From Fodinibacter sp963834965 (GTDB lineage: Bacteria > Actinomycetota > Actinomycetes > Actinomycetales > Dermatophilaceae), in assembly GCA_963834965.1 (NCBI GenBank), contig CAWIEI010000019.1, positions 62,001-126,000 on the forward strand: a DNA stretch of 64,000 bases, written 5' to 3'. Positions 18,397 to 26,976 of this stretch are shown here, piece after piece (position 1 is the stretch's first letter; each line of letters begins with the position of its first letter). Under the pieces are notes generated by a model. It made no database searches. It saw nothing but the letters and a program-made list of their open reading frames with translations, and had not been told where the DNA came from. The position numbers were made by a program, and so were the translations under genes.

Positions 18397-19176
18397 TCAC
18401 AGGGAACCCCGGGCCACCAGGAAGTCGGCGAGCTGCGCTGCGCCGGTGCCGTCGTCGACGACGACGGTGCCGGTGGTGCGCGCCGGCGCCGGTGCCACCG
18501 AGACCACGCGGGTGGCGGCTGCAGCCAGCCCGACCGACCCCGGTTCCACCCCGATGTCCGCGAGGGAGAGGGTCTCGATCGGCTTCTTCTTGGCCATCAT
18601 GATCGCCCGGAACGCGGGGTAGCGAGCCTCGTCGGTCTGGTCGGTGATCGACACGACCGCAGGCAGCGCCGCGCTGACCTGCTCGGTCGCCGCGTCGCCA
18701 TCCCTGGTGATGGAGACCGTCGTCCCGTCCACCGACAGCGCGCCGGCGAAGGTGGCCTGGTTGACGTCCAGGCGGTCGGCGACCATCGCCGGGACGACCG
18801 ACATCTCGGCGTCGGTCGACGCCATCCCGGCGAGCACGAGGTCGAAGCCGACGTGCTCGAGGGCCTTCGCGAGGACGAGCGAGGTGGCGAGGGAGTCGGA
18901 CCCGTGGATGGCGTCGTCCAGGACGTGTACCCCCTTGTCACCGCCCATCGCCAGCGCCTTGAGCAGCCCGTCCCGAGCAGGCGCGGGGCCCACGGTGAGA
19001 TAGGTGATCTCGGCCTGAAGCCCTCCCTCGACGAGGCGCACGGCCTGTTCTACCGCGTACTCGTCGAGCTCGGAGAGCCGGCCCGCCACGGCGCCGCGGT
19101 CGAGGGTCTGGTCCGGCGAGAACGACCACACTGCGGTCGGCTCGGGAACGTGCTTCACCAACACGACGATCTGCAT
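18397..19176 (-). CDS. etfB: Electron transfer flavoprotein beta subunit
   Basis: A 259-residue ETF beta subunit starting MQIVVLVKHVPEPT, with the family features DEYAVEQAVRL, LVLAGMASTDAE and a late RAIMMAKKKPIE segment. It binds AMP and carries the interface for dehydrogenases. It is the first gene of the long minus-strand block, and 325 bases separate it from the divergent GAF regulator, so the promoter is expected there. The ATG at 19176 matches the usual family start. Confidence 0.96.
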   Translation of the reverse strand: MQIVVLVKHVPEPTAVWSFSPDQTLDRGAVAGRLSELDEYAVEQAVRLVEGGLQAEITYLTVGPAPARDGLLKALAMGGDKGVHVLDDAIHGSDSLATSLVLAKALEHVGFDLVLAGMASTDAEMSVVPAMVADRLDVNQATFAGALSVDGTTVSITRDGDAATEQVSAALPAVVSITDQTDEARYPAFRAIMMAKKKPIETLSLADIGVEPGSVGLAAAATRVVSVAPAPARTTGTVVVDDGTGAAQLADFLVARGSL

Positions 19177-19501
19177 GGTGCTGCCTTTGCTCTCTGGCGC
19201 GGGGCGGGTGAGCGCCAGGTGGTGGTCTGCCCCCGTACTCACGACCGTAGCCTCGACCACGTCTCGAGCGCACCCCCCAGAAGGGCCTGCGCGGCGTCGT
19301 GTTCACCACATATTGTTGAACTCGCCAGTAACATTGATCGGTTGGGCGATCCTCGGGGAACCCGGCCTGTGGCGGATCCGGACCGGCGGCAGCAGCTCCA
19401 CCGCGCTGGGTCCGCCTGGTGCGGTATCCGATCTCGACGTGCCGGTGCCGCCCGCGTCCTCCGGCCTCGCCAGCGAGCTGGGGCCGCGCTCTAATGGAGG
19501 C
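19177..19501. promoter_or_regulatory. Divergent intergenic region between etfB and the GAF regulator
   Basis: No credible gene lies in these 325 bases. The stretch 19303-19350 is much richer in A+T than its surroundings (around acatattgttgaactcg and agtaacattgatcgg), which in such a GC-rich genome suggests one or both divergent promoters. I cannot assign -35/-10 hexamers with proper spacing. Confidence 0.5.
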
Positions 19502-20743
19502 GTGCCCACGAAGCGGCGGGTCCGCGCTCAGGTGGTCGAGTCCTGGTCTCGCTCGGCCGCTGCAGGTGTTCGCGCCGAGACGCCTGCTGCCCCGATCACG
19601 CTGCCTGCCGAAGCCCTCCGCGACCACCGGGAGGCCCACCCGCTGGCTCGGGTGTTCCCGTTGCTCGACGACGTCCTCGGTCAGGCGGCTCGCGAATGTG
19701 ACGCCATCATGGCCGTCTCCGACGCCGCGGGACAGTTGTTGTGGGTCTGCGGGTCACCGAGCGCGTTGCGCCAGGCAGAGGCGATCGGCTTCATCGAGGG
19801 CAGCAACTGGGACGAGCGGCTGGCCGGCACCAATGCCCCCGGCATGGCTCTGGCCCTGAACGACTCCGTGCAGGTCGTCGGCGCCGAGCACTTCCGCCAC
19901 TCGATGCACCGATGGAGCTGCGCCGCGACGCCCATCCACGACCCCACCACCCACACGCTGCTCGGCGTGCTGGACATCACCGGAGGCGCCAACATCGTTG
20001 TCCCGCAGACCAACGCACTCGTGCGGGCCGCAGCCCGCCTGGCCGAGTCCGAGCTCGCGCGGGATGCTGCCTCTCGCCTGGGAACGGAGGCACCGCCGTC
20101 GACCGGCCACCTGACGTTGGTCCTGGACTCCCTCGGTCGGTCGCACTCCCTGCTGACGATCGACGACGGTCGTCGAAGGCGGCACACGCTCCGCCTCAGT
20201 CCCCGGCACAGCGAGATCCTCGTGCTGCTCGCGTCCACGGTGCGTGGGCTCTCGGGCGACGAGCTCGCCCTGCTGCTCTACGAGGAGGACCCCAGCACCT
20301 CGACCCTTCGGGCCGAGCTCAACCGCCTTCGGCACCTGCTCGGTGAGGAGCTGCTCGCCTCACGCCCCTACCGGCTCACGGCCGAGCTCACCGCCGACTC
20401 GCTCGTCGTGGAAACCCTGCTGGCCATGGGCGATGTGCCCGCTGCGCTGCGACGCTACCGCGGGCCGTTGCTGGCGGCCTCCGTCGCCCCGGGGGTCGTG
20501 CGCCTGCGGGAGAACCTCGAGGCGTCGTTGCGGCAGGCCGTGCTCACCTCGGGTAAGCCAGACCTGATGTCCAGCTGGACCCGCTCGGCATGGGGCGCCG
20601 ACGACTACCTCATGTGGCAGGCCCAGCTCGAGGCCCTCGGGCCCACGTCGCCACTCAGGCTGATCGCGGCCGGGCAGCTGGCCCGACTCGACCGGGAGTA
20701 CGGCCTGCCGATGCCGGACCGGCGACGGTCACACCACCCGTGA
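19502..20743 (+). CDS. GAF-domain transcriptional regulator with C-terminal DNA-binding region (AcoR-like N-terminus)
   Basis: About 413 residues from the GTG at 19502. The N-terminus (ESWSRSAAAGV) and GAF region (IMAVSDAAGQLLWVCG, GTNAPGMAL, HWSCAATPIHD-like) match the sensory half of AcoR/acetoin-type activators, but there is no AAA+ domain. The C-terminal third (LSPRHSEILVLLAS, then an AELNRLRHLLGEEL helix) looks like an OmpR/BTAD-like winged helix. Actinobacterial proteins of this build sit beside alcohol and aldehyde dehydrogenase genes, as here, so it likely activates the two genes that follow. The start is uncertain: GGAGG lies only one base before this GTG, and GTGs at 19439 and 19445 are in frame. 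Confidence 0.85.
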   Translation: MPTKRRVRAQVVESWSRSAAAGVRAETPAAPITLPAEALRDHREAHPLARVFPLLDDVLGQAARECDAIMAVSDAAGQLLWVCGSPSALRQAEAIGFIEGSNWDERLAGTNAPGMALALNDSVQVVGAEHFRHSMHRWSCAATPIHDPTTHTLLGVLDITGGANIVVPQTNALVRAAARLAESELARDAASRLGTEAPPSTGHLTLVLDSLGRSHSLLTIDDGRRRRHTLRLSPRHSEILVLLASTVRGLSGDELALLLYEEDPSTSTLRAELNRLRHLLGEELLASRPYRLTAELTADSLVVETLLAMGDVPAALRRYRGPLLAASVAPGVVRLRENLEASLRQAVLTSGKPDLMSSWTRSAWGADDYLMWQAQLEALGPTSPLRLIAAGQLARLDREYGLPMPDRRRSHHP

Positions 20744-20822
20744 CCAGCCGGGCAACGTTTACGCAACCTGCCTCGCCCTAGCGTCGGTGGTGTTCACGAC
20801 AACGACGTCGAAAGGGCCACCC

Positions 20823-21842
20823 ATGACACACATGCACGCAGCAGTCGTCGAGCAGTTCGGCAGCAAGCTGATCATCCAGGACCTCCCCGTCCCCGTCCCC
20901 GGACCCGGCCAGGCGCTGGTCAAGCTCATCACCAGCGGGGTCTGCCACACCGACCTCCACGCCGCGCACGGCGACTGGCCGGTCAAGCCGACGCCGCCGT
21001 TCGTTCCCGGCCACGAGGGCGTCGGCGAGGTCATCGCTCTCGGAGAGGGTGTCACCAACCTGCACGTCGGCCAGCTCGTCGGCAACGCTTGGCTCTTCTC
21101 CGCCTGCGGCGAGTGCGAGTTCTGCACCACCGGCTGGGAGACCCTGTGCGAGAAGCAGCAGAACTCCGGATACAGCGTGGACGGCTCGTTCGGCCAGTAC
21201 ATGCTCGTCGACGCCGCGTACGCCGCGCTCATCCCTGAGGGCGCGGACCCCGTCGAGGTCGCCCCGATCCTCTGTGCCGGCGTCACCGTCTACAAGGGTC
21301 TGAAGATGACCGAGGCCCGCCCGGGCCAGTGGGTCGTCATCTCCGGCATCGGCGGACTCGGCCACATCGCGGTCCAGTACGCCCGGGCCATGGGACTACG
21401 CGTCGCTGCCGTCGACATCGACGACGACAAGCTCGCCCTCGCCACCCGGCACGGAGCAGAGCTGGTCGTCAACGCTCGCACCCACGACCCGATCGACGTC
21501 ATCCAGGCCGCCACCGGCGGCGCCCACGGCATCCTCGTCACCGCAGTCCACCCGGACGCCTTCGGCCAGGCCATCCACATGTCCCGGCGTGGCGGCACCA
21601 TCGTGTTCAACGGCCTGCCCCCCGGGGACTTCCCGGCGTCGATCTTCGAGATCGTGCTCAAGGGGCTCACCGTCCGCGGGTCCATCGTCGGCACCCGCCA
21701 GGACATGGTGGAGGCGCTCGACTTCTACGCCCGCGGCCAGATCCACCCCACCGTGGCAGCCCGCAAGCTCGACGAGATCAACGAGATCTTCGACGAGATG
21801 ACCCGCGGCGCGATCGCGGGCCGCATCGTCATCGCCTACTGA
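20823..21842 (+). CDS. adhP: Zinc-dependent alcohol dehydrogenase (AdhP type)
   Basis: A 339-residue medium-chain dehydrogenase. Catalytic zinc ligands are in GVCHTDLH, PGHEGVGEV and the later Cys in PILCAGVT. The structural zinc site is CGECEFC-TTGWETLC. The Rossmann motif is SGIGGLGHIAVQYA. It interconverts primary alcohols and aldehydes with NAD. The ATG at 20823 has AAAGGG upstream; an in-frame ATG 12 codons earlier lacks a site. The aldehyde dehydrogenase follows 85 bases later, so the pair oxidises alcohol to acid. Confidence 0.95.
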   Translation: MTHMHAAVVEQFGSKLIIQDLPVPVPGPGQALVKLITSGVCHTDLHAAHGDWPVKPTPPFVPGHEGVGEVIALGEGVTNLHVGQLVGNAWLFSACGECEFCTTGWETLCEKQQNSGYSVDGSFGQYMLVDAAYAALIPEGADPVEVAPILCAGVTVYKGLKMTEARPGQWVVISGIGGLGHIAVQYARAMGLRVAAVDIDDDKLALATRHGAELVVNARTHDPIDVIQAATGGAHGILVTAVHPDAFGQAIHMSRRGGTIVFNGLPPGDFPASIFEIVLKGLTVRGSIVGTRQDMVEALDFYARGQIHPTVAARKLDEINEIFDEMTRGAIAGRIVIAY

Positions 21843-21927
21843 CCAGAGACGGCGCGCGCCTGCGGCGCAGGTTGTCGCGACCGCTGGTCTCGTCGGCACG
21901 AACAGCACACACACCAAGGAGCACAGC

Positions 21928-23448
21928 ATGAAGTACATCCCCCCGGGCCAGCCCGGCAGCATCGTCTCGGTCCTGCCCAGATACGAGAACTTCATCGGCG
22001 GCAAGTGGCTGGCACCCACCCACGGCAAGTACCGGGTCGACCTCAGCCCCGCCACCGCAGGCCCGATCACCGAGGTGGCCGACTCCACACCCGAGGACGT
22101 CGAGCTCGCACTCGACGCCGCCCATGCCGCCAAGGATGCGTGGGGTGAGGCCTCGGCGACCGAGCGGGCCGCGGTGCTCAACGCCATCGCCGACCTCATC
22201 GAGGCGAACAAGGAGATGCTGGCCGTCGCCGAGAGCTGGGAGAACGGCAAGCCCGTGCGGGAGACGCTCAACGCCGACATCCCCCTGGTCATCGACCACT
22301 TCCGCTACTTCGCAGCGGCGGCCCGGGCCGAGGAGGGCACCTCGACCGAGATCGACAAGGACCTGGTGGCCTACCACTTCCGTGAGCCGCTGGGCGTGGT
22401 CGGCCAGATCGTCCCGTTCAACTTCCCGTTGCTGATGTCGGCCTGGAAGCTGGCCCCGGCGCTGGCGGCGGGCAACTGTGCGGTGCTCAAGCCCGCCTCA
22501 CCGACACCCTGGTCGGTCCTGAAGCTCATGGAGGTCATCGAGAGCGTCGTACCCCCGGGAGTCATCAACGTCGTCACCGGTCCCGGCGCGGAGATCGGCA
22601 AGGCCCTCGCGACGAACCCGCGGATCGCGAAGATCGCGTTCACCGGCGAGACCGTGACGGGCCGGCTGATCATGCAGTACGCCGCCGAGAACCTCATCCC
22701 TTCCACCACCGAGCTCGGTGGCAAGTCGCCCAACATCTTCTTCGCCGATGTGATGGACCACGACGACGCATTCCTGGACAAGGCGATCGAGGGCCTGGTG
22801 CTCTACGCCTTCAACAAGGGCGAGGTGTGCACGGCACCGTCGCGGGCCCTGATCCAGGAGAGCATCTACGAGGAGTTCATGAAGCGCTGCCTCGCGCGAA
22901 TCGCCGCCATCACCCAGGGCGACCCGTTGGACACCGACACCATGATGGGGCCACAGGTCTCCAAGCAGCAGATCGACAAGATCGCCTCGTACGTCGAGAT
23001 CGGCCGGAACGAGGGCGCCGAGGTCCTCATCGGTGGCAACCGCGCCACGGTCGACGAGGAGTTCGCCGGCGGCTACTTCTTCGAGCCGACGGTGCTCAAG
23101 GGCGACAACAGCATGCGCGTGTTCCAGGAGGAGATCTTCGGGCCCGTGCTGGCCGTGACCACCTTCAAGGACGACGCGGAGGCGCTGGAGATCGCCAACG
23201 ACACCCTGTACGGCCTGGGCGCCGGCGTCTGGACGCGCGACGGCAAGCGCGCCTACAAGATGGGCCGCAAGATCAAGGCCGGCCGAGTCTGGACGAACTG
23301 CTACCACGCCTACCCGGCGGGGGCGGCGTTCGGTGGCTACAAGATCTCGGGCCTCGGCCGCGAGAACCACCGGATGATGCTCGACCACTACAGCCAGACC
23401 AAGAACCTCCTGGTCAGCTACAGCGACCAGCCCCTCGGCTTCTTCTAG
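21928..23448 (+). CDS. NAD-dependent aldehyde dehydrogenase
   Basis: A 506-residue ALDH with the standard order: cofactor motif FNFPLLMSAWKLAPALA, the FTGE segment, catalytic Glu in TELGGKSPN, catalytic Cys in NKGEVCTAPSR and the C-terminal EEIFGPVLAV. N-terminal YENFIGGKW and C-terminal YSDQPLGFF endings are those of the AldA/ExaC acetaldehyde-type group that pairs with AdhP. AAGGAG lies just upstream of the ATG. It likely makes acetate or a similar acid from the AdhP product under control of the upstream GAF regulator. Confidence 0.95.
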   Translation: MKYIPPGQPGSIVSVLPRYENFIGGKWLAPTHGKYRVDLSPATAGPITEVADSTPEDVELALDAAHAAKDAWGEASATERAAVLNAIADLIEANKEMLAVAESWENGKPVRETLNADIPLVIDHFRYFAAAARAEEGTSTEIDKDLVAYHFREPLGVVGQIVPFNFPLLMSAWKLAPALAAGNCAVLKPASPTPWSVLKLMEVIESVVPPGVINVVTGPGAEIGKALATNPRIAKIAFTGETVTGRLIMQYAAENLIPSTTELGGKSPNIFFADVMDHDDAFLDKAIEGLVLYAFNKGEVCTAPSRALIQESIYEEFMKRCLARIAAITQGDPLDTDTMMGPQVSKQQIDKIASYVEIGRNEGAEVLIGGNRATVDEEFAGGYFFEPTVLKGDNSMRVFQEEIFGPVLAVTTFKDDAEALEIANDTLYGLGAGVWTRDGKRAYKMGRKIKAGRVWTNCYHAYPAGAAFGGYKISGLGRENHRMMLDHYSQTKNLLVSYSDQPLGFF

Positions 23449-23508
23449 ACCCGGCGATGCCCGAGGTGGTCGGTGCGCTACGCATCGCACCGCCCCGGGC
23501 CGCCCGGC

Positions 23509-23922
23509 TCACGCCCCGGTCGCCGGCGAGGCGGTGTACTCCTCGTCGGTGACCGGCTCGAGCCAGCGCACCACCGCGTGGTCGTCGTCGCCCTCGTTGA
23601 TGGCGACGTGGACCATGAGCCGGTTCGGGGCGGCGCCGTGCCAGTGCTCCTCATTGGCCTCGAACAGCACCCGGTCGCCGGGCCGGATCACCTCCACCGG
23701 TCCGCCGCGTCGCTGGCACAGGCCGACGCCCTCGGTGACGAAGACGGTCTGGCTCAGTGGGTGCCGGTGCCAGTGGGTGCGGGCACCGGGCATGAAGTGC
23801 ACGAGGTTCGCGGTGACCCGCGACGGGGACGGGGCGGCGGCGACGGCGTCGATGTAGACGTCACCGGTGAACCAGTCGCTGGGGCCCTTCGCGGTGTCGA
23901 CGGAGCTGCGGGTGATCTGCAC
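23509..23922 (-). CDS. Small cupin-domain protein
   Basis: A 137-residue single cupin. Metal-ligand pattern HWHRHPLSQ plus a later Glu in VFVTEG makes motif 1, and NEEHWHG gives the motif 2 His. Proteins of this size and start (MQITR) are annotated as cupins or quercetinase-like enzymes without a settled reaction. It is the downstream partner of the MmyB-like regulator on the same strand, 15 bases away, so it is probably in its operon and perhaps co-regulated with the alcohol dehydrogenase genes on the other side. Confidence 0.88.
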   Translation of the reverse strand: MQITRSSVDTAKGPSDWFTGDVYIDAVAAAPSPSRVTANLVHFMPGARTHWHRHPLSQTVFVTEGVGLCQRRGGPVEVIRPGDRVLFEANEEHWHGAAPNRLMVHVAINEGDDDHAVVRWLEPVTDEEYTASPATGA

Positions 23923-23937
23923 GGGGTTCCTCTCGGG

Positions 23938-24840
23938 TCAGGGGTGTCTGCTGCCGGGCTGGTCGACCGGGCTGGTGGCCGCCGGTGCGGGCGCGGCCCA
24001 CGAGGCGAGCAGGCGGAGCCGCTCGGCGGAGGGTGATCCGGGCTCGGCGGTGTACACGAGCAGGACCAGCCCCGGCTCGGCGGTGATGGCGAGCTCCTCG
24101 TACGCGAGGGTGAGCTCGCCGACGACGGGGTGCACGAACCGCTTGGTGCCGGTGCCGTGGGTGCGCACGTCGTGGGCGGCCCAGAGCCGGCGGAAGACCT
24201 CGCTGCGGGTGGACAGCTCGCCGACGAGGTCCTGCAGGCCGCGGTCGTGCGGGTCGCGGCCCGCCTCGGCGCGCATGACCCCGACGCACATCTGCGCGAA
24301 CAGGTCCCAGTCCGGGTAGAAGTCGCGCGAGGCGGGGTCGAGGAACTGGAAGCGGGCCAGGTTGGGCACCCGGCCACCGTCCCCGATGACGGGCGAGTAG
24401 AACGCCGCGCCAAGGGTGTTGGCGGCGAGCAGGTTCTGGTGCGAGTCGCGCACGAACGCGACCCCGTCGGTGATCGCGTCGAGCGCCCAGCGCAGGCTGG
24501 GCCTGGCGGCGGCCGCCCGGGGCGGGGTGTGCCGGCGGGCTCGACCCGAGGTCGGGATGCCGTCAGCCGCGCGCGCCAGGTCCAGCAGGTGCGCCCGCTC
24601 GGCCTCGTCGAGCTGCAGTGCTCGGGCCAGGGCATCGAGCACCCCGGACGACGCACCGGCGATCTGCCCGCGCTCCAGCCGGGCGTAGTACTCGACACTG
24701 ACGCCGGCCAGCGCCGCGACCTCGCTACGCCGCAGGCCGGGCACCCGGCGGGTGCTCGTCGACGCGAGCCCGACCTGGTCGGGGGTGAGCCGGGCGCGGC
24801 GGGTCGTCAGGAACTCACGGACCTCGGAACGTTTGTCCAC
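23938..24840 (-). CDS. Helix-turn-helix regulator with MmyB-like ligand-binding domain
   Basis: About 300 residues from a GTG at 24840. An N-terminal XRE-type HTH (RRSEVAALAGVSVEYYARLE, residues about 37-57) is followed by the MmyB-like LBD with SLRWALDAI, HQNLLAANTLG and FLDPASRDFYPDW. Such actinobacterial regulators repress neighbouring short-chain or alcohol dehydrogenase genes and bind fatty-acid-like ligands. The start is chosen at the conserved VDKRSEVREFL; no good Shine-Dalgarno is seen, and the message may be near-leaderless. The palindrome at 24882-24894 is a possible operator between it and the divergent ADH remnant. Confidence 0.9.
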   Translation of the reverse strand: MDKRSEVREFLTTRRARLTPDQVGLASTSTRRVPGLRRSEVAALAGVSVEYYARLERGQIAGASSGVLDALARALQLDEAERAHLLDLARAADGIPTSGRARRHTPPRAAAARPSLRWALDAITDGVAFVRDSHQNLLAANTLGAAFYSPVIGDGGRVPNLARFQFLDPASRDFYPDWDLFAQMCVGVMRAEAGRDPHDRGLQDLVGELSTRSEVFRRLWAAHDVRTHGTGTKRFVHPVVGELTLAYEELAITAEPGLVLLVYTAEPGSPSAERLRLLASWAAPAPAATSPVDQPGSRHP

Positions 24841-24881
24841 CTCATCGACTGTAGGCGGCAGCCACACCCCGCCGGGGCCAT

Positions 24882-24894
24882 GAGGGATGCCCTC
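24882..24894. promoter_or_regulatory. Perfect palindrome, candidate regulator operator
   Basis: GAGGG-ATG-CCCTC lies about 42 bases upstream of the MmyB-like regulator start and 128 bases upstream of the truncated ADH. Location and symmetry suggest an autoregulatory operator; no binding consensus is known to me. Confidence 0.35.
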
Positions 24895-25021
24895 TCGGTA
24901 CACCCATCGACAGGGACTTCCTGCGTGACGGCGACCCGAGTTCACTGGATGCCGTGGGGTTCCGCGCCCCGCGAACCCGGCGGAACCGCCGGTCCCCAGA
25001 ACCCGAGAAGGAGCGCACCCG

Positions 25022-25366
25022 ATGCGTGGAGTTGTCATGTACGGACCCGGCGACGTGCGGGTGGAGGACCGCGAGGACCCGACGATCCTCGAGCCCACCG
25101 ACGCGATCATCCGGCTGGCCGCCACCTGCATCTGCGGCAGCGACCTGTGGCCCTACCGCGGCGACGAGCTGTTCATGGCCGGGGTGCACCTGCACGGAGG
25201 CCCCGCCCCGGTGCGCGAGTACCTGCCCCACCTCATCCAGCTGATCTGGGACCGCGCGATCGACCCGGGGCACGTCTTCGACCTCACCCTCCCGCTCGAG
25301 CAGGCCGCCGACGGCTACACCGCCATGGACCAGCGCACCGCCACCAAGGTGCTGCTCACCCTCTGA
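25022..25366 (+). pseudogene. Zn-dependent alcohol dehydrogenase with internal deletion
   Basis: The 114-residue frame joins the first ~48 residues of a Zn-ADH (MRGVVMYGP, CICGSDLWPYRG) to the last ~65 (LHGGPAPVREYLP, TLPLEQAADGY, ATKVLLTL). The intact paralogue at 27589-28605 has 338 residues and the same two ends, so about 224 codons, holding the zinc sites and the Rossmann fold, are missing in frame. The joint is at PYRG/DELF. No active enzyme is expected. It keeps a ribosome binding site (AGAAGGAG) and an open frame, so a short protein may still be made. It is divergent from the MmyB-like regulator, the usual place for a regulated target. Confidence 0.88.
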
Positions 25367-25382
25367 CCGCACCGACACGACA

Positions 25383-25407
25383 CCCGGCGCCGCACCTCGG
25401 CGCCGGG
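25383..25407. terminator. Strong hairpin after the truncated ADH
   Basis: CCCGGCGCCG, loop CACCT, CGGCGCCGGG: a perfect 10-bp stem 16 bases after the truncated ADH stop. No T-run follows, as is common in actinobacteria. It ends 15 bases before the acetyltransferase start, so it could also shape translation of that gene. Confidence 0.6.
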
Positions 25408-25422
25408 CGGGAGGACCACCCG

Positions 25423-26007
25423 ATGGACCTGCACGACTTCCTCGACCACGTCGGGCGTGGCGCCCTCATCGAGGGCGGCTCCGAGCCCCACGCCTTCATG
25501 GGGCTGGCGGCGCAGGAAGCCATGAGCACCTGCGCCGAGCTCAACTCCACGTACCACCCGCCGGAGGAGGTCCGGCAGCTGCTGGCCCGCCTCACCGGGC
25601 GGGCCGTCGACGACACCGTCAGCCTCTTCCCGCCGTTCCACACCGAGTTCGGGAAGAACCTCCGCCTCGGGCGACGCGTCTTCATCAACCAGGGCTGCCG
25701 GTTCCAGGACACCGGGGGAATCAGCATCGGTGACGACAGCCTGATCGGCCACGGCACGACCCTGACGACGCTGAACCACGCGGTCGACCCGGCCCGCCGG
25801 GCGGACATGATCCCCGCCCCTGTCACCATCGGCCGGCGGGTGTGGATCGGCGCGGGCGTCACCGTCGTCCCCGGGGTCGGCATCGGCGACGGCGCCATCG
25901 TGGCCGCCGGCGCCGTGGTCACCAAGGACGTGCCCGCGGACACCATCGTCGGTGGGGTGCCGGCCCGGCTGATCCGGCCCACCGGCTTCGAGACCGGCCC
26001 GGGCTGA
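25423..26007 (+). CDS. Hexapeptide-repeat sugar O-acetyltransferase (maltose/galactoside type)
   Basis: A 194-residue left-handed beta-helix acetyltransferase. The N-terminal cap (MDLHDFLDHV to YHPPEEVRQLL) is followed by hexapeptide repeats (VFINQGCRFQD, ISIGDDSLIGHG, VTIGRRVWIGAGVTVVPGV, then IGDGAIVAAGAVVTKDVPA). HTEFGKNL and TLNHAVDP give the catalytic His neighbourhood seen in maltose and galactoside acetyltransferases. Acetyl-CoA is the expected donor, a sugar or small hydroxyl compound the acceptor. GGGAGG lies 9 bases before the ATG. In this family the N-terminal cap is often of the Mac type; here it is shorter. Target unknown. Confidence 0.9.
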   Translation: MDLHDFLDHVGRGALIEGGSEPHAFMGLAAQEAMSTCAELNSTYHPPEEVRQLLARLTGRAVDDTVSLFPPFHTEFGKNLRLGRRVFINQGCRFQDTGGISIGDDSLIGHGTTLTTLNHAVDPARRADMIPAPVTIGRRVWIGAGVTVVPGVGIGDGAIVAAGAVVTKDVPADTIVGGVPARLIRPTGFETGPG

Positions 26008-26092
26008 CCGAACGCAGCCGACGGCAGGTCGTCAGGAGCGCTGATCGCCCGGGGGGGTGCCGGGCGCGCGGCCGGCCGCGCCTCCGACACCC

Positions 26093-26365
26093 CTACGGCG
26101 ACGGTCGAGAACTCAGCCGCTCGACGACCCACTGCGCCAACCGATGCAGTGTGGGCGCGGTGATGCCGCGGTTGGCGAACCACGCGTAGCCACCACCCTC
26201 GGCGATGGGCGCCCGCACGGCGGCGTACTCGGCGCCACCGGGCAGGTGCGGAGCGAGCGACAGGATCTCCTGCTCGCTTGCTATGTTCTGCTGCTGGAGT
26301 TCGTTGTCGTCGGCGTCCGCGGCCAGGACACCGCGACGGCAATAGTTGTTCCTACAAGTAATGCG
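26093..26365 (-). pseudogene. Remnant of an alpha/beta hydrolase (phospholipase/carboxylesterase type)
   Basis: A minus-strand reading frame of about 90 codons without ATG or GTG contains SLAPHLPGG, YAAVRAPIAEGGG and YAWFANRGI, which look like the early part of actinobacterial carboxylesterases of the phospholipase family. It stops before the nucleophile elbow, and the upstream end runs into the marR promoter. So both ends are missing: the oxyanion region and the catalytic Ser, Asp and His are gone. It lies in the 372-base space between the acetyltransferase and marR, where I see nothing else coding. Family call is from remembered motifs. Confidence 0.5.
26343..26360. promoter_or_regulatory. 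Inverted repeat upstream of marR, candidate operator
   Basis: TAgTTGT-tcct-ACAAgTA has 12 of 18 positions symmetric and lies 20 bases before the marR ATG in a locally A/T-rich stretch. MarR proteins usually bind 16-20 bp palindromes over their own promoter, so this is the best autoregulatory site here. TTGTTC at 26346 could serve as a -35 box. Confidence 0.5.
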
Positions 26366-26379
26366 CTAGGCTGGTCGCC

Positions 26380-26931
26380 ATGGAACCCCAGTGGCTCGAC
26401 GCCGACGAGCGCGCGGCGTGGCTGCGGCTGGCCGCGGTCGCCGAGCTGCTGCCGGCGGCACTCGACACCCAGCTCCGGCGCGACTCCGGGCTCACCCACT
26501 TCGAGTACTTCGTGCTGGCCATGCTGTCCGAGGCACCCGAACGCACCCTGCGGATGACGGCCCTCGCCCAGCGCACCAACGGCACCCTCCCCCGCCTTTC
26601 ACACGTCATCGCCCGCCTCGAGGACCGCGGTCTGGTGGAGCGCTTCCCGTGCCCGCAGGACCGGCGCGCCACCAACGCCCGGCTCACCTCCAGCGGCTGG
26701 GACGTCCTGGTCGAGGCAGCGCCCGGCCACGTCAACGCCGTCCGCCAGCTCGTGCTCGACCCGCTCTCGCGCGCCCAGCTCGAGCAGCTGGCCGCCATCG
26801 GCGAGGCGCTGCTCACCCGACTCGACCCCGACGACCGGTTCGGCCCCCGAGCGGCGGCTCGCGAGTCGGATGCCGAGTCGGAGGCCGCCTCCGACGCCTC
26901 GTCGGATGCCGGCTCGTCCATCACGGCCTGA
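26380..26931 (+). CDS. MarR family transcriptional regulator
   Basis: A 183-residue MarR protein. The winged helix is at about residues 40-105 (LRMTALAQRTNGTLPRLSHV recognition region, then RLEDRGLVERFPCPQDRRAT, with the wing DRRATNARLT). The dimerisation helices flank it. It carries an acidic, Ser/Asp-rich tail (residues about 160-183) beyond the usual end. MarR proteins sense small aromatic or oxidant molecules; nearby candidates for control are the Ddn-like gene downstream on the opposite strand and itself. No clear Shine-Dalgarno is present, so it may be leaderless from a start close to the ATG. Confidence 0.92.
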   Translation: MEPQWLDADERAAWLRLAAVAELLPAALDTQLRRDSGLTHFEYFVLAMLSEAPERTLRMTALAQRTNGTLPRLSHVIARLEDRGLVERFPCPQDRRATNARLTSSGWDVLVEAAPGHVNAVRQLVLDPLSRAQLEQLAAIGEALLTRLDPDDRFGPRAAARESDAESEAASDASSDAGSSITA

Positions 26932-26976
26932 CGCCGCGTAGCGCCTGGCGGGCGACGCCGCAGGCGACGTGCGGAC

